NCBI RefSeq assembly: GCF_000241325.1
Contig: NZ_BAEI01000031.1
Span: 124,001 to 188,000, forward strand
Length of the DNA: 64,000 nucleotides
Direction of reading: 5' to 3'
Origin: Gordonia polyisoprenivorans NBRC 16320 = JCM 10675
Lineage (GTDB): Bacteria > Actinomycetota > Actinomycetes > Mycobacteriales > Mycobacteriaceae
Numbering within the stretch: the stretch's first letter is position 1; each line of letters opens with the position of its first letter. Position numbers and translations under genes: made by a program. This document shows positions 57,750 through 64,000 of the stretch, in pieces. The notes beneath the pieces were generated by a model. The model searched no databases. It was not told the DNA's origin and saw only the letters and a list, made by a program, of their open reading frames with translations.

Positions 57750-58409
57750 ATGGAGCAGAACTGGCGAACTATCGCAAAACTAGTCCTGTCAGTAGTGCTC
57801 GTCGCACTGGCGACGACGGTGGCGACCGGATGCGCTCAGACATTGGTCAATGAAGGAATTCCACCCACTGAGCCGGCGACCGCAACCGTCACTGTCCATC
57901 CCGACTCGGCCATTCGCATCACCGATCTGCGCGGCCTCATGGCCAACTCGACTCACGTCTTCACCGGACGGGTGGAATCGACCGCTGGCACCATCGCACT
58001 CGACGACACCCCTCAGACCCAGTACAGCGCCATGGTTGGGATCGCGCTCAAAGGCGATGTTCCCCAGAGCGTGATCGTGAATCAACAAGGCGGTACACGA
58101 GATGGCGTCTACACGTCCGTCGGCGGAGACAAACCACTGACGATCGGTCAGTGGTATCTATTCGCCACCCGCTACCTGGGCACTCGCGCGTGGTACACCG
58201 TCATCCCGGTGCCCGGCCGTGAACCCATGACCGAACAGCAGGCCCGAGATACCCACTCCGAACCGCTGGCCGCTGCGCGTAATGCGTTGCGTGCCAGCCC
58301 ACAGAGCAACGTCGCACCACCCGAGACGCCAAGCCCGACGATGACGTTTCCGATTCCATCCCCGGGCGACCAGCACCCGCCACCCCCGTCGACACCGCAC
58401 CAGCGCTGA
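57750..58409 (+). CDS. Probable lipoprotein, 219 aa
   Basis: ATG 57750 has CGGAAGCGG upstream. A signal peptide ends at ATGC near residue 28 (LVALATTVATGCAQTL), an acceptable though not ideal lipobox. The domain that follows has strands ITDLRGLMANSTHVFTGRVEST, SAMVGIALKGDVPQSVIVNQQGG and LTIGQWYLFATRYL, similar in outline to small OB-like or TIMP-like exported domains. The C-terminal ~45 residues are Pro-rich (PPETPSPTMTFPIPSPG). Earlier in-frame ATGs (57684, 57690) would put charge before the signal peptide. Function unknown. Confidence 0.65.
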   Translation: MEQNWRTIAKLVLSVVLVALATTVATGCAQTLVNEGIPPTEPATATVTVHPDSAIRITDLRGLMANSTHVFTGRVESTAGTIALDDTPQTQYSAMVGIALKGDVPQSVIVNQQGGTRDGVYTSVGGDKPLTIGQWYLFATRYLGTRAWYTVIPVPGREPMTEQQARDTHSEPLAAARNALRASPQSNVAPPETPSPTMTFPIPSPGDQHPPPPSTPHQR

Positions 58410-58493
58410 CATGAGTGGTCGCTCAGCGAGCTCGACATGAAGGCCGCTGGTACAGACTCGTCCCACGCGGTGTATCCGTCGGGAGTGGCGTCG

Positions 58494-58988
58494 TCACCAT
58501 CCGGAACGGCAGTCCGTGCAGAGGTGACCTATGCGAGCGACCGGGCGGGTGCGGTCGCGAGTCGCCACCCATACAGCCGTGTCATCGATTACTTTGGCGT
58601 GCAGCACGTCCCAGCCTGCTGAGGGCCAATCGATCCGTGCGTGTCCGGTGAGGTCTCCTTGGAGCTCATCGGCGAGAGATGCGGTCGTTCGCGTGGCCGA
58701 TAGATTCGCATCGAGAGGGTACCCAGTCGAGAGGAATCCATTCCATCCCGACTGATCGCGGTGGCGAAGCAGGACATGCACGAGACCAACCTCGCCGACG
58801 ATCAGCACATCCCACTCGCAGTCGGCGAAGTCAGGCAACGGTCCTCTGTCAATCCAGCAGCCCAGATCGCGCTCAATAGCTGCCACCGCGCTCGACCAGG
58901 CGGGCGAGATCTCGGATGGACCTTGCCACATCTGTGTGTGCCAACGCCGTGTCCACTTGGCCGTGACGTCGAAAGGGAACTCACTCAT
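58494..58988 (-). CDS. Hypothetical soluble protein, 164 aa
   Basis: From ATG 58988. The sequence is protein-like: FPFDVTAKWTRRWHTQMWQGPS, then WSSAVAAIERDLGCWIDRG, CEWDVLIVGEVGLVHVLLRHRD and a Cys pair at the C terminus (HLCTDCRSGW). Small alpha/beta layout, no signal peptide. No family recognised. It is on the opposite strand to both neighbours and in the accessory-looking region. Confidence 0.5.
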   Translation of the reverse strand: MSEFPFDVTAKWTRRWHTQMWQGPSEISPAWSSAVAAIERDLGCWIDRGPLPDFADCEWDVLIVGEVGLVHVLLRHRDQSGWNGFLSTGYPLDANLSATRTTASLADELQGDLTGHARIDWPSAGWDVLHAKVIDDTAVWVATRDRTRPVARIGHLCTDCRSGW

Positions 58989-59229
58989 CGCTCGGAGCTG
59001 CCTGGTCCGAGGGCATGGTACGCCCAGTGGACACTGAGGTGATTCGACAGTTGACTAACGATAAGCCCGCCGGTTCCATTCAGCTGTCGCCATGTGGGAG
59101 TGGTTGCAGCGTTGGGTAACATGGGTCTCATTGTCACATCTCGATGCAGTTGGCAAGAACTGTTATCCGATGTCTGGCTGATACGGCACGGCATCACAAG
59201 AAGGCGACGCACATTTTTGGAGAAGTGAA

Positions 59230-59385
59230 TTGAGCTTCCGCAATAGCTGGGCCGGTGAGTGGAACGTCAATGAGGGTGGCCGGCCAACGGAGGAGGTAAT
59301 CGTGAGCGGCGTCCGCATGGCCATGCCACGGAATGGCACCGTCGGCGTCGCGCAAGGCGCTTTCGCCGTCGAGCCAGCGGACTGA
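59230..59385 (+). CDS. Possible 51-aa ORF with TTG start
   Basis: TTG 59230 follows GGAGAAG by about five bases; the frame upstream of it is open but has no other start. The product (SFRNSWAGEWNVNEGGRPTE, then EVIVSGVRMAMPRNGTVGV) reads like real protein and also has a second GGAGGAGG before an in-frame GTG at 59302. It may be a short gene or the tail of a decayed one. It ends 14 bp before the next ATG. Confidence 0.3.
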   Translation: MSFRNSWAGEWNVNEGGRPTEEVIVSGVRMAMPRNGTVGVAQGAFAVEPAD

Positions 59386-59399
59386 ACGGTTTCGGATTC

Positions 59400-59984
59400 A
59401 TGGCTACAGCGATTCTCGGCGACGACCAGCGCCGCCCACACGCAACTCTGACCTTTGCGTCTTCGCTGACTATATGTCTGCTCGTCCGGCAGTGGGCGCT
59501 GCCGGCAGCTGATCGTCCTGGTGGCGGACATGCGGCGCCAACCACGCCGCTGGACCAGATGCGGGTTACCAATCCGTGCGAACGTCCGGCCGATCCGCTG
59601 TGGTCAGAGTTTCCGCCCTCAGTAGTAGCGGTGGCATGGCAGCATTGGTGGGACCTTATGGTCGGAATGGCTCTGCAGCGCAGTATTTTTGATCCGTCTG
59701 TTACGCCACGAATCGATACCAGGTTGACCGATCTGTCCGAACGTCCGTATGTGCAACGGTGGGTTGCGCGGGAGAAGCGGGCGTTCACCCGGACCCGTCC
59801 GCGAGTCCTTCCGCCTGGAATGACGGGGCGGCTGACCGGCCCGCTCTCGATTCATGTTGTGGCGGCATCCGGGGTGCAGTTGTTACCGCTCGCTGCCGAC
59901 AACTTTTTGGCCACAGCCGATCTCGTTGCCGACCCTGACGAGTACTCTCGGCAGCTATCTGCATATATCGATAACCTGCACTGA
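59400..59984 (+). CDS. Hypothetical protein, 194 aa
   Basis: From ATG 59400, with weak ribosome-binding signal. The N-terminal ~50 residues are of poor quality, but from ~60 the sequence is protein-like: WSEFPPSVVAVAWQHWWDLMVGMAL, DLSERPYVQRWVAREKRAF, GPLSIHVVAASGVQLLPLAADNFLATADLVADP. It ends in TGA at 59984, yet the same frame continues open and protein-like to 60233. Function unknown. Confidence 0.45.
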   Translation: MATAILGDDQRRPHATLTFASSLTICLLVRQWALPAADRPGGGHAAPTTPLDQMRVTNPCERPADPLWSEFPPSVVAVAWQHWWDLMVGMALQRSIFDPSVTPRIDTRLTDLSERPYVQRWVAREKRAFTRTRPRVLPPGMTGRLTGPLSIHVVAASGVQLLPLAADNFLATADLVADPDEYSRQLSAYIDNLH

Positions 59985-60223
59985 CCCAACCGAACTGACC
60001 CGGAGGACGAAGCCTCCTCACTGCTTGCCGACTCGCAGCTTGCTGATTCGCATCTGTACCCATCCGCCTGGCACGCTATACGAAACGCAGCACACCGGCG
60101 TCTGCGTCGACTGCTAGAAGTTGTCGGTGGTTGCGGGCACAATCAGACTACGACCGGTCGGCCCCGGAAGAGAAGAGCCGCGGCGGCGATAACGCTGCTT
60201 GTCAGTGACTTACGGAGGTCCGT

Positions 60224-60841
60224 ATGGCGATAACACTCGAAGACACGTTGGTCGCGATCAGCCTGCTCCAGAACGCCGAAGTGTGTTCACGAGTATCTGG
60301 GACCGCCCAATACCGCCAGTGGGGTAAGAACGACTTGACCGGTCCGCCAAGAAATATTCAGACCGTGCACTTTTCTCTCGACAACGAATCCGGCCGTTGG
60401 ACTGAAGATATCGTCAAGTATGAAGAAAGAAGTCGACACTCGACAGAATCCGGGCAAGAGGACGCCGATCAAGGGGAAGTTGTCGACCATCTTTCCGAAA
60501 TCTCGGAATATCCAAGACTGATCAAGATGTTGCGGCCGAGCAAGTTCGAGATCTGGGGACGGCCTGGAGACAAATGGAAGATGGTAGGTGCCGAATCCAT
60601 CGAGCACGGCTACCTTCTCCACCTAATTCGCGACACGTCGTCGGCAGAGGCTGAGTTGTTCATAGATACCACCTTTTCGTTACCGATCCGCTGGACGGAG
60701 GTTCATCCCATGGAGCCTGCTGCCGGAGCGAAGATAGAGGTGGAGATCCTTGGCCTGCACATACCTCTAGAATGGAAGCAACTAACGGGTATGGACCTGT
60801 CCGAAGTCGGCGTAGATATGGCCATGGTCGAAGGACAATAA
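60224..60841 (+). CDS. LolA-fold-like hypothetical protein, 205 aa
   Basis: From ATG 60224, with GGAGGT at a good distance. GC is visibly lower than in core genes here. The sequence is mainly antiparallel strands: TVHFSLDNESGRWTEDIVKYE, FEIWGRPGDKWKMVGAES, YLLHLIRDTSSAEAELFIDT, PIRWTEVHPM, then IPLEWKQLTG. This order of strands with a final amphipathic piece resembles the LolA/LolB/MucB half-barrel, but there is no signal peptide or lipobox, unlike true LolA. A similar protein lies at 63266-63796. The assignment is by eye and uncertain. Confidence 0.55.
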   Translation: MAITLEDTLVAISLLQNAEVCSRVSGTAQYRQWGKNDLTGPPRNIQTVHFSLDNESGRWTEDIVKYEERSRHSTESGQEDADQGEVVDHLSEISEYPRLIKMLRPSKFEIWGRPGDKWKMVGAESIEHGYLLHLIRDTSSAEAELFIDTTFSLPIRWTEVHPMEPAAGAKIEVEILGLHIPLEWKQLTGMDLSEVGVDMAMVEGQ

Positions 60842-60986
60842 GGCGGCGGGGCGCGGCTGATGGTTCACCCCGGGCGTCTGCGAGTCGGGTAGCGCGGTAG
60901 GCATTGGGTGACTGTAACGCTGCATTTCCTCGTTTCTCAGGTCATTGGTTAACCAGAGGATCGGATTCGTCTGTCGGTCTAGGATG

Positions 60987-61216
60987 TCAAGCTGCGATTT
61001 CTGTTGGGGTGGCGGCGAACTCTGCGAGCATCCGGGCACGCTCATCGTCGAGGGTGTTTCACCACGGTCAGCAACGGCGAGCGCGGCTTTGTCTTTGTCG
61101 GTCAGCCGCATTTGGGCCATGGTGTGGCCGGCGTCGACCGCGGCGATGATCCGTTCGGTCGAGCGATGAACGAGCGCATCGCGAATCTCCTGGCGGCGGG
61201 TGGTGATGTCACCCAT
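60987..61216 (-). pseudogene. Small gene apparently broken by a frameshift
   Basis: From ATG 61216 one frame reads GDITTRRQEIRDALVHRSTE, continuing protein-like to AALAVADRGE. The good frame then changes: a different frame carries DDERARMLAEFAATPTEIAA and stops at 60987. Joining them with a single-base shift near 61055 gives a sensible ~76-residue helical protein. Without the shift the first frame runs on as low-quality sequence into the neighbouring gene. Either a real pseudogene or a sequencing error. Confidence 0.35.
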
Positions 61217-61292
61217 TGTGCGTGCCTCTTCGGGTGGGTGTTCTCAGAGTTGGGGTGTGCTCAGAGCCGGGATGTCGGAGTGGCAGTTCGGG

Positions 61293-61444
61293 TTATGGGG
61301 GCGGTAGTGCCTTGACGCCGTCGCGCATTGCGTCGGCGAGGAGGGCGTAGACGCGCGGGACGAGGCTTCGACCGGGGGGGCTGCCAGGCCGGGGGAGAAC
61401 CGCACCGAGGTGACTGACGCTACTCGGGTTGTCCAGCGGTTCAT
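61293..61444 (-). pseudogene. Possible frameshifted ~50-aa ORF at a G7 run
   Basis: ATG 61444 has a strong AGGAGAA ribosome-binding site. The product starts NRWTTRVASVTSVRFSPGLAAP. At the seven-base G run 61374-61380 the sensible frame switches to GRSLVPRVYALLADAMRDGVK, stopping at 61293. The homopolymer makes a slip or a read error equally likely. Confidence 0.3.
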
Positions 61445-61510
61445 CTTCTTCTCCTAGTGGTGGTTGGGACAAGCCTCGGAAGGTGGGCGGAGCGGGGGAG
61501 TCTCGCCGAT

Positions 61511-61807
61511 TTATGCGGGGCGCCAGTGCAGTTGTCCGTCAGCGGTGATGCTCGAGCGCCAGCCGAGGAACGTGGTGCCGGTGGTGAGGGACTCTGTCAG
61601 GGCGGTGACCAGGTCGGCGAGGCTGGCCCATCCGGTGGTCGTGTCGTCGGCGTCGACCTTGCTGAACAGCCGTATCGCACCGCGGGCCGACCCGACGCGG
61701 GTGTCGATGACCAGGGCGGTGCCGTCACGCTCGAAGATCGGCACGTAGTCGGGGATGAACGTGTAGGTGGGGTCACCGGCGCGCAAGGGGAAGCCCTCGG
61801 GGTACAT
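61511..61807 (-). pseudogene. SUKH/SMI1-KNR4-like C-terminal fragment
   Basis: 98 residues read from ATG 61807, which has no ribosome-binding site and lies just after a stop in its frame. The strands YTFIPDYVPIFERDGTALVIDTR and the helix GWASLADLVTALTESLTTGT, with GDP and W near the end, resemble the C-terminal half of SMI1/KNR4 (SUKH) immunity-type proteins. The N-terminal half is missing. A different frame just upstream carries DLLRSDAAGAVRSIIIEAC, which might be the lost part. I read this as a truncated or disrupted immunity gene. Confidence 0.4.
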
Positions 61808-61936
61808 CTGGGCCGTTCACACGCCTCGATGATTATCGATCGCACAGCGCCGGCGGCGTCGGAGCGCAGCAGATCCAGCCCGGGGGGATGAGTAGGATCT
61901 CGTGCCATGGCTATCGCTTCAAGAATGTACGGATAG

Positions 61937-62605
61937 ATGGCGCGCCTTCCGAGGTCTGTTATCCCAGCTGAAGCGGGCGTTTCGGGGATACTCAACGATT
62001 CCGAGAACTGGGCCATCGTTCTTGTGTCGACGTGGGTGTATCCGACGCTGGTGCGATTCGACTTGGAGCTCTTCAGAAGGCCGACCCCCGACACCCTTGA
62101 CCTCATGATGGGTGTCAACGGGTTCGGGCGCCCGCTGCCGAGCGAACGGACTAGTGACCCATTTCAGCTTGCGTTCGAGTGGAGCGATGGAAGCGTCTCG
62201 TCAAATCTCCCTCAAATCTCCCTTCGCGGCGGCCTCAGCCAGTTGATCGCTGCCGGTGATGGAGAGCATATGAGCGTGCCTCTCGTGCTTGATCACCTAC
62301 CGCCAGCTGGCGAGTTCTCGGTCTACACGGCCTGGCCGTACTTTGGGCTCGATGAGCGAAAGGTGACGTTTGACGCCGATCGGATTGCCGAATCTGCTGG
62401 TTATGCAGTCACCCTTTGGCCAGAATCGCCACCACGCACCGAGTTTCCGTCGCTCGACCAGCGAGCTCCGCGACCGGACCCGGTCCGCACGGCTGGGCCG
62501 CCGGAGAGTTGGCTCGAGCAATTGATGGCGAACGCCCCGGAACCTCTCATGCCGCCGCGAGAGTCGCGGGGGCATGAGTTCAGGCTGTCAGAGGGCCGGG
62601 ACTAG
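61937..62605 (+). CDS. Hypothetical protein, 222 aa
   Basis: From ATG 61937 (ribosome-binding site poor). The body is convincing: NDSENWAIVLVSTWVYPTLVRFDLELFRR, DPFQLAFEWSDGS, MSVPLVLDHLPPAGEFSVYTAWPYFGLDERKVTFDADRI. Strand-rich and soluble. The C terminus is Pro-rich (PPRTEFPSLDQRAPRPDPV). Families with the layout 'FELAFEWADGS ... WPxxGIxE' occur in actinobacterial hypothetical proteins; I cannot name one. On the opposite strand to the SUKH-like fragment. Confidence 0.6.
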   Translation: MARLPRSVIPAEAGVSGILNDSENWAIVLVSTWVYPTLVRFDLELFRRPTPDTLDLMMGVNGFGRPLPSERTSDPFQLAFEWSDGSVSSNLPQISLRGGLSQLIAAGDGEHMSVPLVLDHLPPAGEFSVYTAWPYFGLDERKVTFDADRIAESAGYAVTLWPESPPRTEFPSLDQRAPRPDPVRTAGPPESWLEQLMANAPEPLMPPRESRGHEFRLSEGRD

Positions 62606-62724
62606 CGGTGTGGGTTGGTCCAGCTGAGATCGCGGCGACTCGTTCATCACCGATGGGCGCTCGGGGCTGGGGCAATCGGGGTGTCGACATCATCAACGGT
62701 AGATGCCGTCGGTGGAAAACTCCA

Positions 62725-63114
62725 TCATTTCATCGAACCCGAGATGCCTTGGAATAGATTGTTCCACATCACGAATGCAAGTTCAGGTAGAAGCCTGAGT
62801 GTCTGGCCTGTCCGAATATGAACAGCCACGATGTCTCGCTCAGGACTTGAGAAGGTGGTTGCATCGGCAGCGAAAACGACGGCTTGATAGACACCGTCCG
62901 GTACCGCGTGGCGCAACTCGTCGGTCGTCGCGCCGTTGTACTCGCGATCGTCGACGAAGATGAATAGCTCGGGTGGGTCGTCGTCCAGCGCTGCGAGATC
63001 GTCCTCGGCTCCCTCCGTGATGAGGTCCTTGACCTGATGCCACGTCTCGTTGGCGGTGAAGTCTGTCCGTACCACGGCCGGGATACCTTCGTTCTCGACA
63101 TCGAGCTTGCGCAT
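62725..63114 (-). CDS. DUF6924-family protein
   Basis: 129 residues from ATG 63114, with GAGAGG upstream. The DUF6924 pattern is present through the whole length: AVVRTDFTANETWHQVKDLI, ELFIFVDDREYNGATTDELRH, YQAVVFAADATTFSSPERDIVAV, and the final LRLLPELAFVMWNNLFQG. Soluble alpha/beta protein found in Streptomyces and mycolata, often near toxin-immunity or phage-derived genes. Function unknown. Confidence 0.8.
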   Translation of the reverse strand: MRKLDVENEGIPAVVRTDFTANETWHQVKDLITEGAEDDLAALDDDPPELFIFVDDREYNGATTDELRHAVPDGVYQAVVFAADATTFSSPERDIVAVHIRTGQTLRLLPELAFVMWNNLFQGISGSMK

Positions 63115-63265
63115 AGGAACCTCTCTCGAAAAAGTTGCGGGACTGCGCTGTTAGGTTGCTTGGGTCGTGACTCCACTCCGACTGTGACGGTGCAGTGTCG
63201 CCGCTGGGTCAGGCATACTCGGTTCTGGGGGTTGTTCGGTGGGTGGCGGTGAGCGTAGCGCGCGG

Positions 63266-63796
63266 TCATACGGGGATTTCGAATAGCTCCTCGCTGAATT
63301 CTTCATCCAGCGTCACATTGCTGAGCTCTTCTGTCCGGTCTCGGGTTTCCGCGCGCAGCGGGATGCCGGAGTAGGCGTCGAACGCAACCGCGACTGGGCT
63401 GTCGCCATAGAACACGGGAGGGAAGACGAACTCCCAGGCGCGGCGACCATTGACATCGGTGGCCGTCGCCGCACTGTTGGGGTCGATCATGAGGCGAAAC
63501 GGTTTCTGCTGATCCCATCGGCGATGAATGGCGATCAAGTTATCGGGCCACGTACTGGGGGCGTACGGACCTCGGTGCCAATGATCGCCATCGGAATTGC
63601 GCACCGAGAGTAGTCCTTCGCCGTCAGCCTGGCGTGTTCCCTCCAATGGTGAGTACCAAAACTCGACCTCGTGGCGTTCCTCACCGTCGCCTTGCCCAGG
63701 GGAGAGCACCATGGTGGCATGGACGGTTGTCTCCCTGGACGAACGATAAAGCTGGTGCACCTCGCTCCATGTCGCCCGATCGTCCAGCAGCGGCAC
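63266..63796 (-). CDS. LolA-fold-like hypothetical protein, 176 aa
   Basis: From GTG 63796 (weak ribosome-binding site; the true start may be further up). Strand-rich: ETTVHATMVLS, HEVEFWYSPLEGTRQADGEG, RRAWEFVFPPVFYGDSPVAVAFDAYSGIPLRAETRD, and the ending VTLDEEFSEELFEIP. That ending is typical of LolA/MucB-like proteins. There is no signal peptide. It resembles the 60224-60841 protein in plan though not clearly in sequence. Located 30 bp downstream of the gene at the window edge. Confidence 0.6.
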   Translation of the reverse strand: MPLLDDRATWSEVHQLYRSSRETTVHATMVLSPGQGDGEERHEVEFWYSPLEGTRQADGEGLLSVRNSDGDHWHRGPYAPSTWPDNLIAIHRRWDQQKPFRLMIDPNSAATATDVNGRRAWEFVFPPVFYGDSPVAVAFDAYSGIPLRAETRDRTEELSNVTLDEEFSEELFEIPV

Positions 63797-63826
63797 TCGT
63801 GGTGGCAGTTCATGGGCGTCACGGTC

Positions 63827-64000
63827 TTAGGGCTCGGTGGTGGGCACCAGGGCAACGGTGAACTCCGCGGACTGCATCATTCGCTTGGTGACTTCGATGC
63901 CCGTGAGTCGCTCGGCAAGCGCGAAACACGCCTCGATATGGAAGAAATCGGTGCGTGGTTCGTCGCTCTCCTCGAGCGGAAAACCCCCGACGTCGGCCAT
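63827..64000 (-). CDS. Partial hypothetical protein at right edge
   Basis: The frame reads ADVGGFPLEESDEPRTDFFH and then IEACFALAERLTGIEVTKRM to a stop at 63827. An ATG is formed by the last three bases of the window, so the gene may start exactly there or continue beyond. At least 57 residues. No family recognised. Close enough to the LolA-like gene (30 bp) to share its transcript. Confidence 0.5.
   Translation of the reverse strand: MADVGGFPLEESDEPRTDFFHIEACFALAERLTGIEVTKRMMQSAEFTVALVPTTEP

Noticed and set aside
61457..61891. Plus-strand 144-codon ORF
   Set aside because: It is Gly/Val/Arg-rich and antisense to the more protein-like SUKH fragment.

Overview
The window is high-GC actinobacterial DNA, most likely from a mycolic-acid-containing member of the Mycobacteriales. 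Gordonia is my best guess, from the overall gene set and codon usage rather than any diagnostic marker. Supporting genes are a fused LysX, a GabD2-type dehydrogenase, a cutinase, an Rv1733c-type membrane protein, an EspR-like regulator, a MAB_1171c-type membrane protein and an LCP/ferritin/GlpQ1 neighbourhood. As I remember the M. tuberculosis map, glpQ1, the DUF4328 gene, bfrB, the LCP gene, sodA and gltBD lie together at Rv3840-Rv3859c. That would place this window in a region not far from oriC.

Layout. 0-5.3 kb: the end of a YbjQ-like gene, a small orphan, an MpaB-like oxygenase, a large DUF2254 membrane protein and an HSL-type hydrolase. 5.7-11.8 kb: the gltBD operon (glutamate synthase), closed by a large hairpin. 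11.8-19.7 kb: SRPBCC protein, cutinase, YbcJ-like S4 protein, lysX, rraA and gabD2. 19.7-26.4 kb: CapA-like protein, Rv1733c-like protein, ArnT/YkcB-like glycosyltransferase, DUF3224, an AraC regulator and an epoxide-hydrolase-like protein. 26.9-31.7 kb: membrane protein, histone-H1-like tail-anchored protein, DUF6474, a TM0106-type nuclease and a Pro-rich exported protein. 32.0-34.3 kb: a compact XRE regulator / HEXXH peptidase / multi-TM membrane protein operon. 34.4-44.8 kb: SDR dehydrogenase, GDT1 cation transporter, a fused ECF transporter, a two-component system facing a Met-rich DM13 lipoprotein plus DoxX operon, and sodA. 45-56 kb: msrA, an AlkZ-like HTH_42 protein, VOC protein, S49 peptidase, a gene-free stretch with a DnaA-box-like cluster, rhodanese, DUF4328, glpQ1, DUF5926, bfrB with a possible IdeR box, LCP protein and CPBP protease.

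56.2-64 kb is different in character. It has lower GC patches, orphan genes on both strands, a tandem cold-shock-domain protein, two LolA-fold-like proteins without signal peptides, a DUF6924 protein, a SUKH/SMI1-like remnant and several apparently frameshifted or truncated small ORFs. I read it as an accessory, decaying region, possibly a store of immunity-type proteins.

Intergenic DNA carries several unexplained repeats: a 21-bp tandem family at two loci, a 39-bp palindromic element in two identical copies, a 92-bp element bounded by 18-bp perfect inverted repeats, and a terminator nested in a larger inverted repeat. I saw no tRNA, rRNA, CRISPR array, insertion sequence or complete prophage. 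All family assignments come from reading the translations; no database search was possible.
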